Below are positions 7,738 through 15,510 of a DNA stretch of 64,000 bases, piece after piece. The position numbers and the translations under genes are program-made. Location: assembly GCA_017620025.1 (NCBI GenBank), contig JAFZRF010000043.1, forward strand, positions 1 through 64,000. The letters are read 5' to 3'. The DNA is from Ruminococcus sp. (GTDB lineage: Bacteria; Bacillota; Clostridia; Oscillospirales; Ruminococcaceae). The notes beneath the pieces were generated by a model that saw nothing but the letters and a program-made list of their open reading frames with translations, was not told where the DNA came from and searched no databases. Position 1 is the first letter of the stretch. The number at the start of each line of letters is the position of its first letter.

Positions 7738-8937
7738 TTACTTGGAGATGAGCTCGAGAGTATCTCTTGCGATGAGGAGCTCCTCATTTGTAGGAACGAT
7801 CCATACCTCGATCTTGGAATCGGGAGTGGAGATCTTCTGGAGCTTGCCTCTGATAGTCTTGTTGAGAGCCTTGTCGATCTTGATGCCGAAGTAATCCATG
7901 TTCTCACATACAGCCTCTCTTACCTCCCAGGAGTTCTCGCCGATACCGCCTGTGAAGAGAACAGCGTCGATGCCGTTCATAGCAGCAGCATAGGAACCGA
8001 TGTACTTCTGGATCTCGTAAGTGAGCATATCGGAAACGAGGATAGCTCTCTCGTTGCCTTCAACAGCAGCAGCCTGTACGTCACGGTTGTCTGAGCCAAC
8101 GCCGGAAACTCCGAGGAAGCCGGACTTCTTGTTCATGTACTCGCTCATCTGTGAGGGAGTGAAGCCGTGCTTGTCAGCTACGAATGTAACGGCAGAGGGG
8201 TCAACAGAACCTGTTCTTGTACCCATTACTACACCGTCAAGGGGAGTGAAGCCCATTGAGGTATCAACGCTCTTACCGCCGTCAACAGCTGTGATGGAGG
8301 AACCGTTGCCGAGGTGGCAGGATACGATCTTGAGATCCTTTACATCCTTGCCCATTGCCTTAGCAAGAGCCTTGGATACGAAACGGTGTGATGTACCGTG
8401 GAAGCCGTACTTTCTTACGTGGTACTTCTCATAGTCCTCGTAGGGAAGACCGAACATGAAAGCCTTGGGGGGCATTGTCTGATGGAAAGCTGTATCGAAT
8501 ACAACTACCTGAGGAACATTTGCGGGGATAACGCTCTTGCAGGCCCTGAGAGCGAGTGCGTGAGCGTGGTTATGAACAGGAGCGAGCTCACGGAGGTCGT
8601 CGATCTGATCGATTACCTCGTCAGTAACGAGAACTGACTTGTCGAATACATCAGCACCCTGTACTATACGGTGACCTACAGCAGAGATCTCGTCCATGCT
8701 GTCGATGACCTTTGCGTCGCCTGTTGTAAGAGCCTTTACAAGCTCCATAAAAGCCTCTGTGTGAGTGGGGAAGTTGATGTCAGCCTCAAACTTTCTTCCG
8801 TCGCTTGTCTTGTGGGAGATATGTCCGTCGATACCGATACGGTCACAGTTGCCCTTAGCGAGTACGCTCTCGTCCTTCATGTCGATGAGCTGATACTTGA
8901 GAGATGAGCTGCCTGCATTAACAACTAAAATGATCAT
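7738..8937 (-). CDS. ackA: Acetate kinase
   Basis: A 399-residue enzyme of the ASKHA fold that makes ATP and acetate from acetyl phosphate and ADP, the last energy-yielding step of acetate fermentation. The N-terminus VNAGSSSLKYQLID is acetate kinase signature 1, and KYGFHGTSHRFVS is signature 2, with the catalytic Arg/His region intact; the nucleotide-binding FTGGIGEN is also present. Length is exactly that of the family. No phosphotransacetylase gene is next to it. It is transcribed away from tmcAL, whose product also consumes acetate. AAAGGA precedes the start, and a clear promoter lies upstream. Confidence 0.98.
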   Translation of the reverse strand: MIILVVNAGSSSLKYQLIDMKDESVLAKGNCDRIGIDGHISHKTSDGRKFEADINFPTHTEAFMELVKALTTGDAKVIDSMDEISAVGHRIVQGADVFDKSVLVTDEVIDQIDDLRELAPVHNHAHALALRACKSVIPANVPQVVVFDTAFHQTMPPKAFMFGLPYEDYEKYHVRKYGFHGTSHRFVSKALAKAMGKDVKDLKIVSCHLGNGSSITAVDGGKSVDTSMGFTPLDGVVMGTRTGSVDPSAVTFVADKHGFTPSQMSEYMNKKSGFLGVSGVGSDNRDVQAAAVEGNERAILVSDMLTYEIQKYIGSYAAAMNGIDAVLFTGGIGENSWEVREAVCENMDYFGIKIDKALNKTIRGKLQKISTPDSKIEVWIVPTNEELLIARDTLELISK

Positions 8938-8988
8938 GTTTGCATATTCCTTTCACTTATTGATTCTGCATTATGCGTGCATGAATAC

Positions 8989-9017
8989 ATTATATAACAT
9001 TTTTCTCAGAAATGCAA
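8989..9017 (-). promoter_or_regulatory. Promoter for ackA
   Basis: Minus strand: TTGCAT (9017-9012), a 17-bp spacer, TATAAT (8994-8989), giving a leader of about 45 nt before the start at 8937. The 251-bp divergent region to tmcAL (8938-9188) holds no other gene; I could not assign a convincing plus-strand promoter for tmcAL. Confidence 0.8.
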
Positions 9018-9188
9018 GCATTTTTTCATTCACAGACAGGATTAAACTAAAGAAAACTGCGATATTCGGTTACTTCAGGCAGTAAATTGTTGCTTATGCA
9101 CCAAATATCCTGATATATGACATAATAATATGACAGTAAGATGAAAATTAACAAATAAGTATTGAAATTTTTGTGCGGAGGTAGTAAA

Positions 9189-10391
9189 ATGAAAGTAAGC
9201 GGAATTATATCTGAGTATAATCCGTTTCACAACGGACATCAGTATCATGTGAATGAGACTCGCAGACACGGCGCTACGCACATTGTCGCTGTCATGAGCG
9301 GCAGCTTCGTACAGAGGGGCGATGCGGCGATAATGGATAAGCTGCGGCGTGCAAGACTTGCGGTCAGGTCCGGTGTTGATTTAGTAATAGAACTTCCGGT
9401 ACAGTACAGTCTGTCTTCAGCGGAGAGCTTTGCCTCCGGTGCAGTATGGCTTCTGCACTGTCTCGGAGCAGTGGACGAATTATCCTTCGGCAGCGAATGC
9501 GGAAGTATAGAGAAGCTCACCCAAACCCTTGATATGGTGCAGCATACGGCTGACGTCAGGGCGGACGAGATACGCAGGATAATGGAGAACGGATATACCT
9601 ACCCGAGAGCACTGAACTCAGTGGTAAGGGGGGAGTCTCCTGAGTATGCAGATATCATCAGTGAGCCGAACAATACTCTCGGCATCGAATACCTGAAGGC
9701 GCTGAGATCCTTCTCGTCGTCCATCGTACCGTATACCGTGAAGCGCCGGGGAGATTCCCATGACGGCAGCAGTCCTGATTCGGGCTTCGCCAGTGCTTCA
9801 TACATACGTGAGAAGCTGCTTTCCGATACAGAGGTCATACATCCCGAGGACTATATGCCTGAGCACGTTGCGAAGGCTATACGTTCCGCAGAAGCAAACG
9901 GCGAACTGGCCGATCTGAAAAGGCTTGAGAGGGTATTCCTCTACAAGCTCAGGACCACGTCACTCGATGAGCTGGCAAAGCTCTGCGATGTCGGACAGGG
10001 TCTTGAAAACAGACTTTACAGTGCAAGAACTGCCTCTTCGCTTGAGGAGCTCCTGTACAACGTAAAGACAAAACGCTATACGATGGCACGTCTTAAACGA
10101 ATCCTTATCTCACTCCTAATCGGTATAACCCGGGACGACATGACGCATTTGCCGCCTTATGGCAGAATTCTGGCATTAAACGACCGTGGCACGGAGATCC
10201 TTGCAAGGGCGAAGGGAAAAGCCCTTCTTCCATACGGGACATCACTTTCACGACTCTCCGCAAAGAACGCCACCGCAAGGCGATTTGCGGAGCTCGAGGA
10301 AAGAGCATCCGATATATACGGTCTGGCCCTGGGTAAGGCAGCGTCTGCACAGGACGATCTGAGGGCGAAAATAACGATTGATATGGAGTAA
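9189..10391 (+). CDS. tmcAL: tRNA(Met) cytidine acetate ligase
   Basis: A 400-residue protein of the YlbM/TmcAL family, which activates acetate with ATP to acetyl-AMP and places the acetyl group on N4 of the wobble cytidine (C34) of elongator tRNA(Met). The N-terminal nucleotidyltransferase-like domain is clear: IISEYNPFHNGHQYH contains the HxGH nucleotide-binding motif, and VMSGSFVQRGD is the family's second block. ATG 9189 is used because GGAGGTAGTAAA lies just before it; an in-frame ATG at 9162 has no such site and would add nine unlikely residues. The divergent neighbour ackA produces acetate, the substrate. The next gene starts 6 nt after the stop. Confidence 0.95.
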   Translation: MKVSGIISEYNPFHNGHQYHVNETRRHGATHIVAVMSGSFVQRGDAAIMDKLRRARLAVRSGVDLVIELPVQYSLSSAESFASGAVWLLHCLGAVDELSFGSECGSIEKLTQTLDMVQHTADVRADEIRRIMENGYTYPRALNSVVRGESPEYADIISEPNNTLGIEYLKALRSFSSSIVPYTVKRRGDSHDGSSPDSGFASASYIREKLLSDTEVIHPEDYMPEHVAKAIRSAEANGELADLKRLERVFLYKLRTTSLDELAKLCDVGQGLENRLYSARTASSLEELLYNVKTKRYTMARLKRILISLLIGITRDDMTHLPPYGRILALNDRGTEILARAKGKALLPYGTSLSRLSAKNATARRFAELEERASDIYGLALGKAASAQDDLRAKITIDME

Positions 10392-10397
10392 TGAATA

Positions 10398-11390
10398 GTG
10401 AAAAGACTCATTGGAGCAGCGGCATTTGCTGCATCTGCGGCAATGCTGCTGACTTCGTGCGGCCGTATAGTCGAAAAGGCAGAAAATCTGTATCAGGAAA
10501 ATGATACAAATGTCCTTTCGGCTGAGGCCGCCGAGCCTGTTAACGGATCTTCCTCCGACGCTGATGCGACAGGAGCACCTGAGCGTCTGGCGGCAGATCT
10601 GGATCAGCCTGACGGCTACAGACTGGCACAGAGAAATGTGCTTTCCTTCAAGTCTGTTATGCAGAAGCCTTCGCTTCCGACCGGCTGCGAGGTGACTGCA
10701 CTTACGCAGACACTTAATTATTTTGGCTTTGAGATCGACAATGTCACTCTGAGCGATTATTTTCTCCCGCAGGACTGGGACGGCTGGTTCACCATGAACG
10801 ATTATTATCTTGGCGATCCGCATTCCGAGAACGGCTTCGGCTGTAATGTACCGGTCCTTATGCGGGCTGCAACCGATTATTTTGACTATCTCGGGTCAGA
10901 CTGGTATCCTGCCGATCTTTCCGGCACTCCGTTCATGGAGCTGCTCTATCAGATAGATCAGGGGAGACCGGTTATAGTGTGGGGGACAATGGACCTTGTT
11001 GAGAGCGAAGCCGTATACCAGTTCGATCTCGGATGCGGCGATGAGTTCTGGTTCAATGACTTCCACCACTGTATGACTGTGTACGGATACGACCTTGACG
11101 AAGAAGTCGTATACACAGCCGATCCTCTTGCAGGCAATATCTGCTATCCCATAGACCGTTTCGAGACTGTATACGGCAATATGGGAAGTCAGGCCATCGT
11201 GCTTGTAGGCAATGAAGAGTCTGCGGGAAAGGATTATTCTGACGATGCATTCAAGGATAAATGGATGCATGACCGTCACCCGTCGTGGTTCGGAGAAGAG
11301 AATCCCGACAGCGGAGAATTTGATTATTACTATGAGTACGATAACCCCGTTGATTACACAACAGAGCCGGAGGAAGAAAATGCAGATTAA
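10398..11390 (+). CDS. Lipoprotein with C39-like (peptidase_C39_2) cysteine peptidase domain
   Basis: A 330-residue exported lipoprotein: lipobox LTSC with C21, then an acidic linker to about 80. The rest matches the C39-like papain-fold family: C97 in LPTGCEVTALTQTLNYFG, H223/H224 in FHHCMTVYGYD and D242 in YTADPLAG make a plausible Cys-His-Asp triad. Such proteins occur widely in Firmicutes on the outer face of the membrane and are thought to cut peptides or peptidoglycan stems. The start is GTG, with GGAG overlapping the tmcAL stop codon. The last 11 nt overlap the next gene, so translation is coupled. A secreted peptidase within a tRNA-modification cluster is an odd companion. Confidence 0.82.
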   Translation: MKRLIGAAAFAASAAMLLTSCGRIVEKAENLYQENDTNVLSAEAAEPVNGSSSDADATGAPERLAADLDQPDGYRLAQRNVLSFKSVMQKPSLPTGCEVTALTQTLNYFGFEIDNVTLSDYFLPQDWDGWFTMNDYYLGDPHSENGFGCNVPVLMRAATDYFDYLGSDWYPADLSGTPFMELLYQIDQGRPVIVWGTMDLVESEAVYQFDLGCGDEFWFNDFHHCMTVYGYDLDEEVVYTADPLAGNICYPIDRFETVYGNMGSQAIVLVGNEESAGKDYSDDAFKDKWMHDRHPSWFGEENPDSGEFDYYYEYDNPVDYTTEPEEENAD

Positions 11391-12033
11391 CGGAGTCATA
11401 TTTGACCTCGACGGCACTCTTATCGATTCGATGGGAATATGGTACAAAATCGACCGTGCGTTTCTCAGGGAGAACGGAGTTACCGATCCGCCGGAGGATA
11501 TTTCTGACAGGATGAAGAAGATGACCGTTGATGAATCGTCTGAGTACTTCATCAGCTATTTTGGTCTCAGCTGCACCAAGGAGTATGTTATCCGGAGGAT
11601 AGAGGAACTCGTCCGCCATGAGTATGAAGAAAATATACAGCTGAAACCCCATGTCACAGAACTGCTCGATGAGCTTGACAGCAGACATATACCATACGGC
11701 ATAGCAACAGCTACCTACCGTTCGCTTGCGGAGGCAGTACTGCGCCGGTGCGGTATCTATGAACGCTTCAGCTTCCTGCTGACTGACAAGGAGTATCCAT
11801 GCGGAAAGCGCAGGCCGGATATATTCCTCGGGGCTGCGGAAATACTCGGAACTGTTCCACGTGAAACACTTGTTATCGAGGATTCCCTGCATTGTATAAC
11901 GACAGCTGCCGGTGCAGGATTCATCACCGCTGCCGTCTATGATGACGCCGCTGATGCAGAGCGGAGCGAGATAGAAAGTACAGCGGATATGTACTTCATG
12001 TCTCTTTCCGATGTGCGCAGTGTGATCGATTGA
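11380..12033 (+). CDS. HAD superfamily phosphatase (beta-phosphoglucomutase-like subfamily)
   Basis: A 217-residue haloacid dehalogenase-type hydrolase. Motif I is FDLDGTLIDS with nucleophile D9 and acid/base D11; a helical cap follows (about 20-90), then GIATATYR (motif II Thr), GKRRPDIF (motif III Lys) and VIEDSLHC (motif IV acids). This is the layout of the phosphoglycolate phosphatase/beta-phosphoglucomutase group, which act on small phosphorylated sugars or similar. The start at 11380 lies inside the end of the previous gene, with GGAGGA 6 nt before it. An upstream in-frame start at 11212 is rejected because it would add 56 residues without homology. The substrate is unknown. Confidence 0.88.
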   Translation: MQINGVIFDLDGTLIDSMGIWYKIDRAFLRENGVTDPPEDISDRMKKMTVDESSEYFISYFGLSCTKEYVIRRIEELVRHEYEENIQLKPHVTELLDELDSRHIPYGIATATYRSLAEAVLRRCGIYERFSFLLTDKEYPCGKRRPDIFLGAAEILGTVPRETLVIEDSLHCITTAAGAGFITAAVYDDAADAERSEIESTADMYFMSLSDVRSVID

Positions 12034-12048
12034 AGGATCTTGCACAGT

Positions 12049-13128
12049 ATGAATAATAAAGTAATGGTCGGCATGAGCGGAGGCGTTGACAGCTCCGTTG
12101 CCGCAATGCTCCTGCGAGAGCAGGGCTATGAAGTGATGGGCGTTACCCTCAAGCTTTTTTCCGATGATGATATCGTCGAGGCAGAGAAGGAGGGCAAGAC
12201 CTGCTGCGCCCTGAATGATGTGATGGATGCACGTGCCGTAGCGTACAAGCTCGGTTTCGAGCACGTCGTATTCAACTTCCGTGACATATTCCGCGAGAAG
12301 GTCATGGAACAGTTCGCGGAGTGCTATCTCTGCGGAAGAACGCCGAACCCGTGCATCGAATGCAACAGACACGTAAAGTTTGACAAGATGCTCAGAAGAG
12401 CACTTGAACTCGGCTATGACTATATAGCTACAGGTCATTACGCGGTACGTGATTATGATGAGAATACCGGAAGATATCTCCTGAAAAGGCCGAAGGACAG
12501 AAGCAAGGATCAGACCTATGTCCTGTATGCGCTGACGCAGGAGCAGCTTTCTCATACCCTTTTTCCGCTCGGCACCCTTGAAAAGCAGGAGGTCAGAGCC
12601 AGAGCAGAGGAGGCAGGACTTGTCAACTCAGCCAAGCCTGACAGCCAGGATATCTGTTTTGTACCGGACGGCGACTACGCCTCCTTCATTACTAAGCTGA
12701 CAGGCAGAGAAGTACCTGAGGGCAGCTTTACCGATACAGAAGGAAAGATTCTCGGCACACACAAGGGTATCATCAGATACACTGTCGGACAGCGCAAGGG
12801 TCTCGGCATAGCACTCGGAAAACCCGCATACGTAGTCAGGAAGGACGTTGAGAGCAATACTGTCGTTCTCGGCGATGAATCCGACCTGTATACCAGAGTC
12901 CTCACAGCGGAGGACGTTAATCTCATCTCTGTCCCGGCTCTTGATGCACCTATGCGTATAACCGCTAAGACAAGATACTCACAGCATGAACAGCCTGCTG
13001 TGCTTTCTTATCTTGGAGAGGGTATATATCAGGTGGAATTTGATGAGCCTCAGAGAGCTGTTACCTCCGGACAGGCCGTTGTCTTCTACGACGGTGATAT
13101 TGTCGTGGGCGGAGGAACTATAAGATAA
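12049..13128 (+). CDS. mnmA: tRNA-specific 2-thiouridylase MnmA
   Basis: A 359-residue enzyme that adds the 2-thio group to wobble uridine of tRNAs for Lys, Glu and Gln, using ATP to adenylate the base and a relayed persulfide sulfur. The PP-loop GMSGGVDSS lies at 8-16. The two catalytic cysteines are visible in NPCIECNRHVKF and SQDICF. The central tRNA-binding and C-terminal beta-barrel domains are full length. ATG 12049 is preferred; a TTG at 12040 is in frame but only 2 nt from the AAGGA site. It sits 12 nt before the next gene in a run of translation genes. Confidence 0.96.
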   Translation: MNNKVMVGMSGGVDSSVAAMLLREQGYEVMGVTLKLFSDDDIVEAEKEGKTCCALNDVMDARAVAYKLGFEHVVFNFRDIFREKVMEQFAECYLCGRTPNPCIECNRHVKFDKMLRRALELGYDYIATGHYAVRDYDENTGRYLLKRPKDRSKDQTYVLYALTQEQLSHTLFPLGTLEKQEVRARAEEAGLVNSAKPDSQDICFVPDGDYASFITKLTGREVPEGSFTDTEGKILGTHKGIIRYTVGQRKGLGIALGKPAYVVRKDVESNTVVLGDESDLYTRVLTAEDVNLISVPALDAPMRITAKTRYSQHEQPAVLSYLGEGIYQVEFDEPQRAVTSGQAVVFYDGDIVVGGGTIR

Positions 13129-13140
13129 AGGAACTCTTTC

Positions 13141-13872
13141 ATGGAATACAGATACGAAAAACTGACAGAGAAGATATACGTATGCGCCAGCACCGATCAT
13201 CGTTTCGGTACTGACGCTTTTCTGCTTACGGATTTCTCTCATTACCGGATGAAGGACAAGGCCTGCGACCTGGGTACAGGCTGCGGCATTATCCCGCTTA
13301 TAATGCAGAAATCCGCACCGCCTAAGATCACCTACGCTGTGGATATCCAGGAGGGAGCGATAGATCAGCTCCGCAAGGGACTTGAATACAGCGGACTTGA
13401 TGATTCCTGCGGTATCGTACCTGTATGCGCAGATCTGAAAGAGCTCTGGGAGGGCGCTCCTCTCGGGCAGCTTGATCTCGTTACCTGCAATCCGCCGTAC
13501 AAGGCTGCAAAGGCAGGCTTCGAGAGCGTCATAACTGCTCAGAAGATAGCACGTCATGAGATAATGTGCAATATCGACGATGTGTGCGCCGCTGCTCAGA
13601 AGCTCCTCAAATTCGGCGGCAGGCTCTGTGTCTGCAACCGTCCCGAACGTCTCAGCGATGTTATATTCGCAATGAAGAATCACGACATCGAGCCCAAGCG
13701 ACTGCGCTTTGTATCAAAGAATCCGCAGGAGACTCCGTGGCTGTTTCTCATCGAAGGCAAGAAGGGCTCAAAGTCCTTCATGAAGGTCGAACCGCAGCTG
13801 TACATACGCTCCGGCGACGGCTTCACCGAAGAACTCCAGCGAATATATGACACCGGAAAGGAGCAGTCATGA
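13141..13872 (+). CDS. tRNA1(Val) A37 N6-methyltransferase-like protein (YfiC/YabB family)
   Basis: A 243-residue SAM-dependent methyltransferase. The SAM loop DLGTGCGIIPLIM (about 42-54) and the amino-methylating catalytic motif NPPY (in VTCNPPYKAAK) identify the class-I N6-adenine/N5-glutamine type. In Firmicutes this gene is regularly followed by rsmI, exactly as here, with a 4-nt ATGA overlap, which supports assignment to the TrmN6/YabB family that methylates A37 of tRNA. The exact tRNA target cannot be read from sequence. Confidence 0.88.
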   Translation: MEYRYEKLTEKIYVCASTDHRFGTDAFLLTDFSHYRMKDKACDLGTGCGIIPLIMQKSAPPKITYAVDIQEGAIDQLRKGLEYSGLDDSCGIVPVCADLKELWEGAPLGQLDLVTCNPPYKAAKAGFESVITAQKIARHEIMCNIDDVCAAAQKLLKFGGRLCVCNRPERLSDVIFAMKNHDIEPKRLRFVSKNPQETPWLFLIEGKKGSKSFMKVEPQLYIRSGDGFTEELQRIYDTGKEQS

Positions 13873-14693
13873 GCGGCATACTCTATATTATAGGAACGCC
13901 TATAGGCAACCTTGAGGATATCACCCTCCGTCAGCTCCGAATGCTTGAGGAGGTAGACTTCCTCTGTGCCGAGGATACAAGAGTGACGATGAAGCTGCTC
14001 AGTCACTACGAGATAAAGCAGCAGCTTGTAAGCTTCCACGAACACAGCTCCCGTGCCGATGCAGAGAAGATAATCGGACGTCTTCTTGCCGGCGAGAACG
14101 GCGGAGTTGTAACAGATGCCGGTATGCCCTGTATTTCCGATCCCGGACAGGTACTCGTAAAGCTCTGTGCCGAGAACGGTATAGAGGTCAGGGCAGTGCC
14201 AGGACCGGCAGCCGTAACTACTGCGGCCGCTCTGTCAGGTATGCAGATAAGCCGTTTCACCTTCGAAGGCTTTCTACCTGTAGGCAAGAAGGAACGCAGC
14301 GAAAGACTCGAGCTGCTCCGCAATGAAACAGCCGTAATGGTATTCTATGAAGCACCGCACAAGCTCAGGACTACTCTAAGCGATCTTTGCGGCTTCTTTG
14401 GCGGAGAGCGTCATATAGCACTCTGCCGTGAGATAACAAAGCTCCACGAGGAAGTGCTTCGCATGACTCTCGCTGAGGCCTGTACTTATTATACAGAACA
14501 GGAACCGAGAGGTGAATATGTCCTCGTTCTTGAAGGAATGCAGGAGGACGCTTCTTCAGCAGTGACACTTGAGGAAGCTCTTGCGCTTGTACAGCAGCTC
14601 ATTGACAAGGGCGAACGTCCTACAGAAGCCTGCAAGGCTGTTGCAAAGGAAACAGGTTTCCGTAAGAGTGAGCTGTATGCGGCACTGACATAA
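13869..14693 (+). CDS. rsmI: 16S rRNA (cytidine1402-2'-O)-methyltransferase
   Basis: A 274-residue tetrapyrrole-methylase-fold enzyme that 2'-O-methylates C1402 in the decoding centre of 16S rRNA. Diagnostic segments are YIIGTPIGNLEDITLRQL at the start, AEDTRVTMKLL, TDAGMPCISDPG and VPGPAAVTTAAALSG, all strongly conserved in RsmI. The C-terminal region after about 235 (VQQLIDKGERPTEACKAVA) is the usual helical tail. The start overlaps the stop of the preceding methyltransferase (ATGA), indicating coupled translation. Confidence 0.96.
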   Translation: MSGILYIIGTPIGNLEDITLRQLRMLEEVDFLCAEDTRVTMKLLSHYEIKQQLVSFHEHSSRADAEKIIGRLLAGENGGVVTDAGMPCISDPGQVLVKLCAENGIEVRAVPGPAAVTTAAALSGMQISRFTFEGFLPVGKKERSERLELLRNETAVMVFYEAPHKLRTTLSDLCGFFGGERHIALCREITKLHEEVLRMTLAEACTYYTEQEPRGEYVLVLEGMQEDASSAVTLEEALALVQQLIDKGERPTEACKAVAKETGFRKSELYAALT

Positions 14694-14710
14694 CGGAGCA
14701 CATAAAAATA

Positions 14711-15505
14711 ATGGAGAAAACAAAGCACAGAATGATAGGTATACTTATCCGTCTGATAATCGCTGCCGGATTTGCGGTGTTAGCAGCACTGTTTCTTGCA
14801 CCGCTTTCCGTGAAGATAATCAACATCGGTAATGCCTTCGGCTTTATCGTATGTGCATCAGCAGCCGTCATCACTCTTTTCTGGCCGCTGTTTACAAAGC
14901 TTGCCGGAAGGATATGGCAGTCACTTCCGGGAAAGATATTCCTCGCATCATCGGGAGTATTGCTTGCCGGAGGCTTTATCCTCTGCGGTATACTCAGCTG
15001 CCTTATGCTGAGCGAGATAAATGATCCGCCAAAGAACAATGATACGACGCTTGTTCTGCTCGGCTGCAAGGTCAACAAGGGCGGCCCGAGTCTGATGCTG
15101 TCAAGACGTATCAAGGCAGCAGGTAAGTTCCTTGCGGAACACCCGGATATACCTGTGGTAGTTTCCGGTGGACAGGGCGAGGACGAATATATCAGCGAAG
15201 CTGAGTGTATGCGTTCTTACCTCGTACAGCTCGGCATATCGGAAGACCGCATATATATGGAGGACAAGTCAGAAGATACCAAAGAGAACCTTCTCTTTTC
15301 AAGGAAGGTCGTTGAAGAGAACGGTCTTCCGGAAACTATTACCCTTTGTACTGACGGCTTTCATCAGTACCGGGCAGAGATGCTTGCACGACAGCAGGGT
15401 ATCGACAGCACATACAATATCTCGGCCTCTACACCGGGCTGGCTGCTGCCTACATACTGGGTCAGAGAGTGGTTCGGTATAGTATTCTATACAATAAAAA
15501 GGTGA
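14711..15505 (+). CDS. YdcF/SanA-like (DUF218) membrane protein
   Basis: A 264-residue protein with three hydrophobic segments (about 8-32, 38-60 and 76-100) followed by a DUF218 domain from about 108 on: TLVLLGCKV, VVVSGGQGEDE, ISEAECMRSYL, IYMEDKSEDTKENL and LCTDGFHQYRAEML are the typical blocks with conserved acids and the Asn/Thr pair. Relatives include SanA and YdcF, linked to envelope integrity, but no enzymatic activity is firmly established. It is followed after 5 nt by the secreted peptidase gene. Confidence 0.85.
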   Translation: MEKTKHRMIGILIRLIIAAGFAVLAALFLAPLSVKIINIGNAFGFIVCASAAVITLFWPLFTKLAGRIWQSLPGKIFLASSGVLLAGGFILCGILSCLMLSEINDPPKNNDTTLVLLGCKVNKGGPSLMLSRRIKAAGKFLAEHPDIPVVVSGGQGEDEYISEAECMRSYLVQLGISEDRIYMEDKSEDTKENLLFSRKVVEENGLPETITLCTDGFHQYRAEMLARQQGIDSTYNISASTPGWLLPTYWVREWFGIVFYTIKR

Positions 15506-15510
15506 GATCC

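Noticed and set aside
9075..9281. A 68-residue minus-strand frame across the ackA-tmcAL region
   Set aside because: It overlaps the tmcAL start, lacks a ribosome site and resembles no family.
11251..12555. A 434-residue open frame on the minus strand opposite the HAD and mnmA genes
   Set aside because: It has no ribosome site, no recognisable domain and lies opposite two well-supported genes; long antisense frames are expected from the codon bias here.
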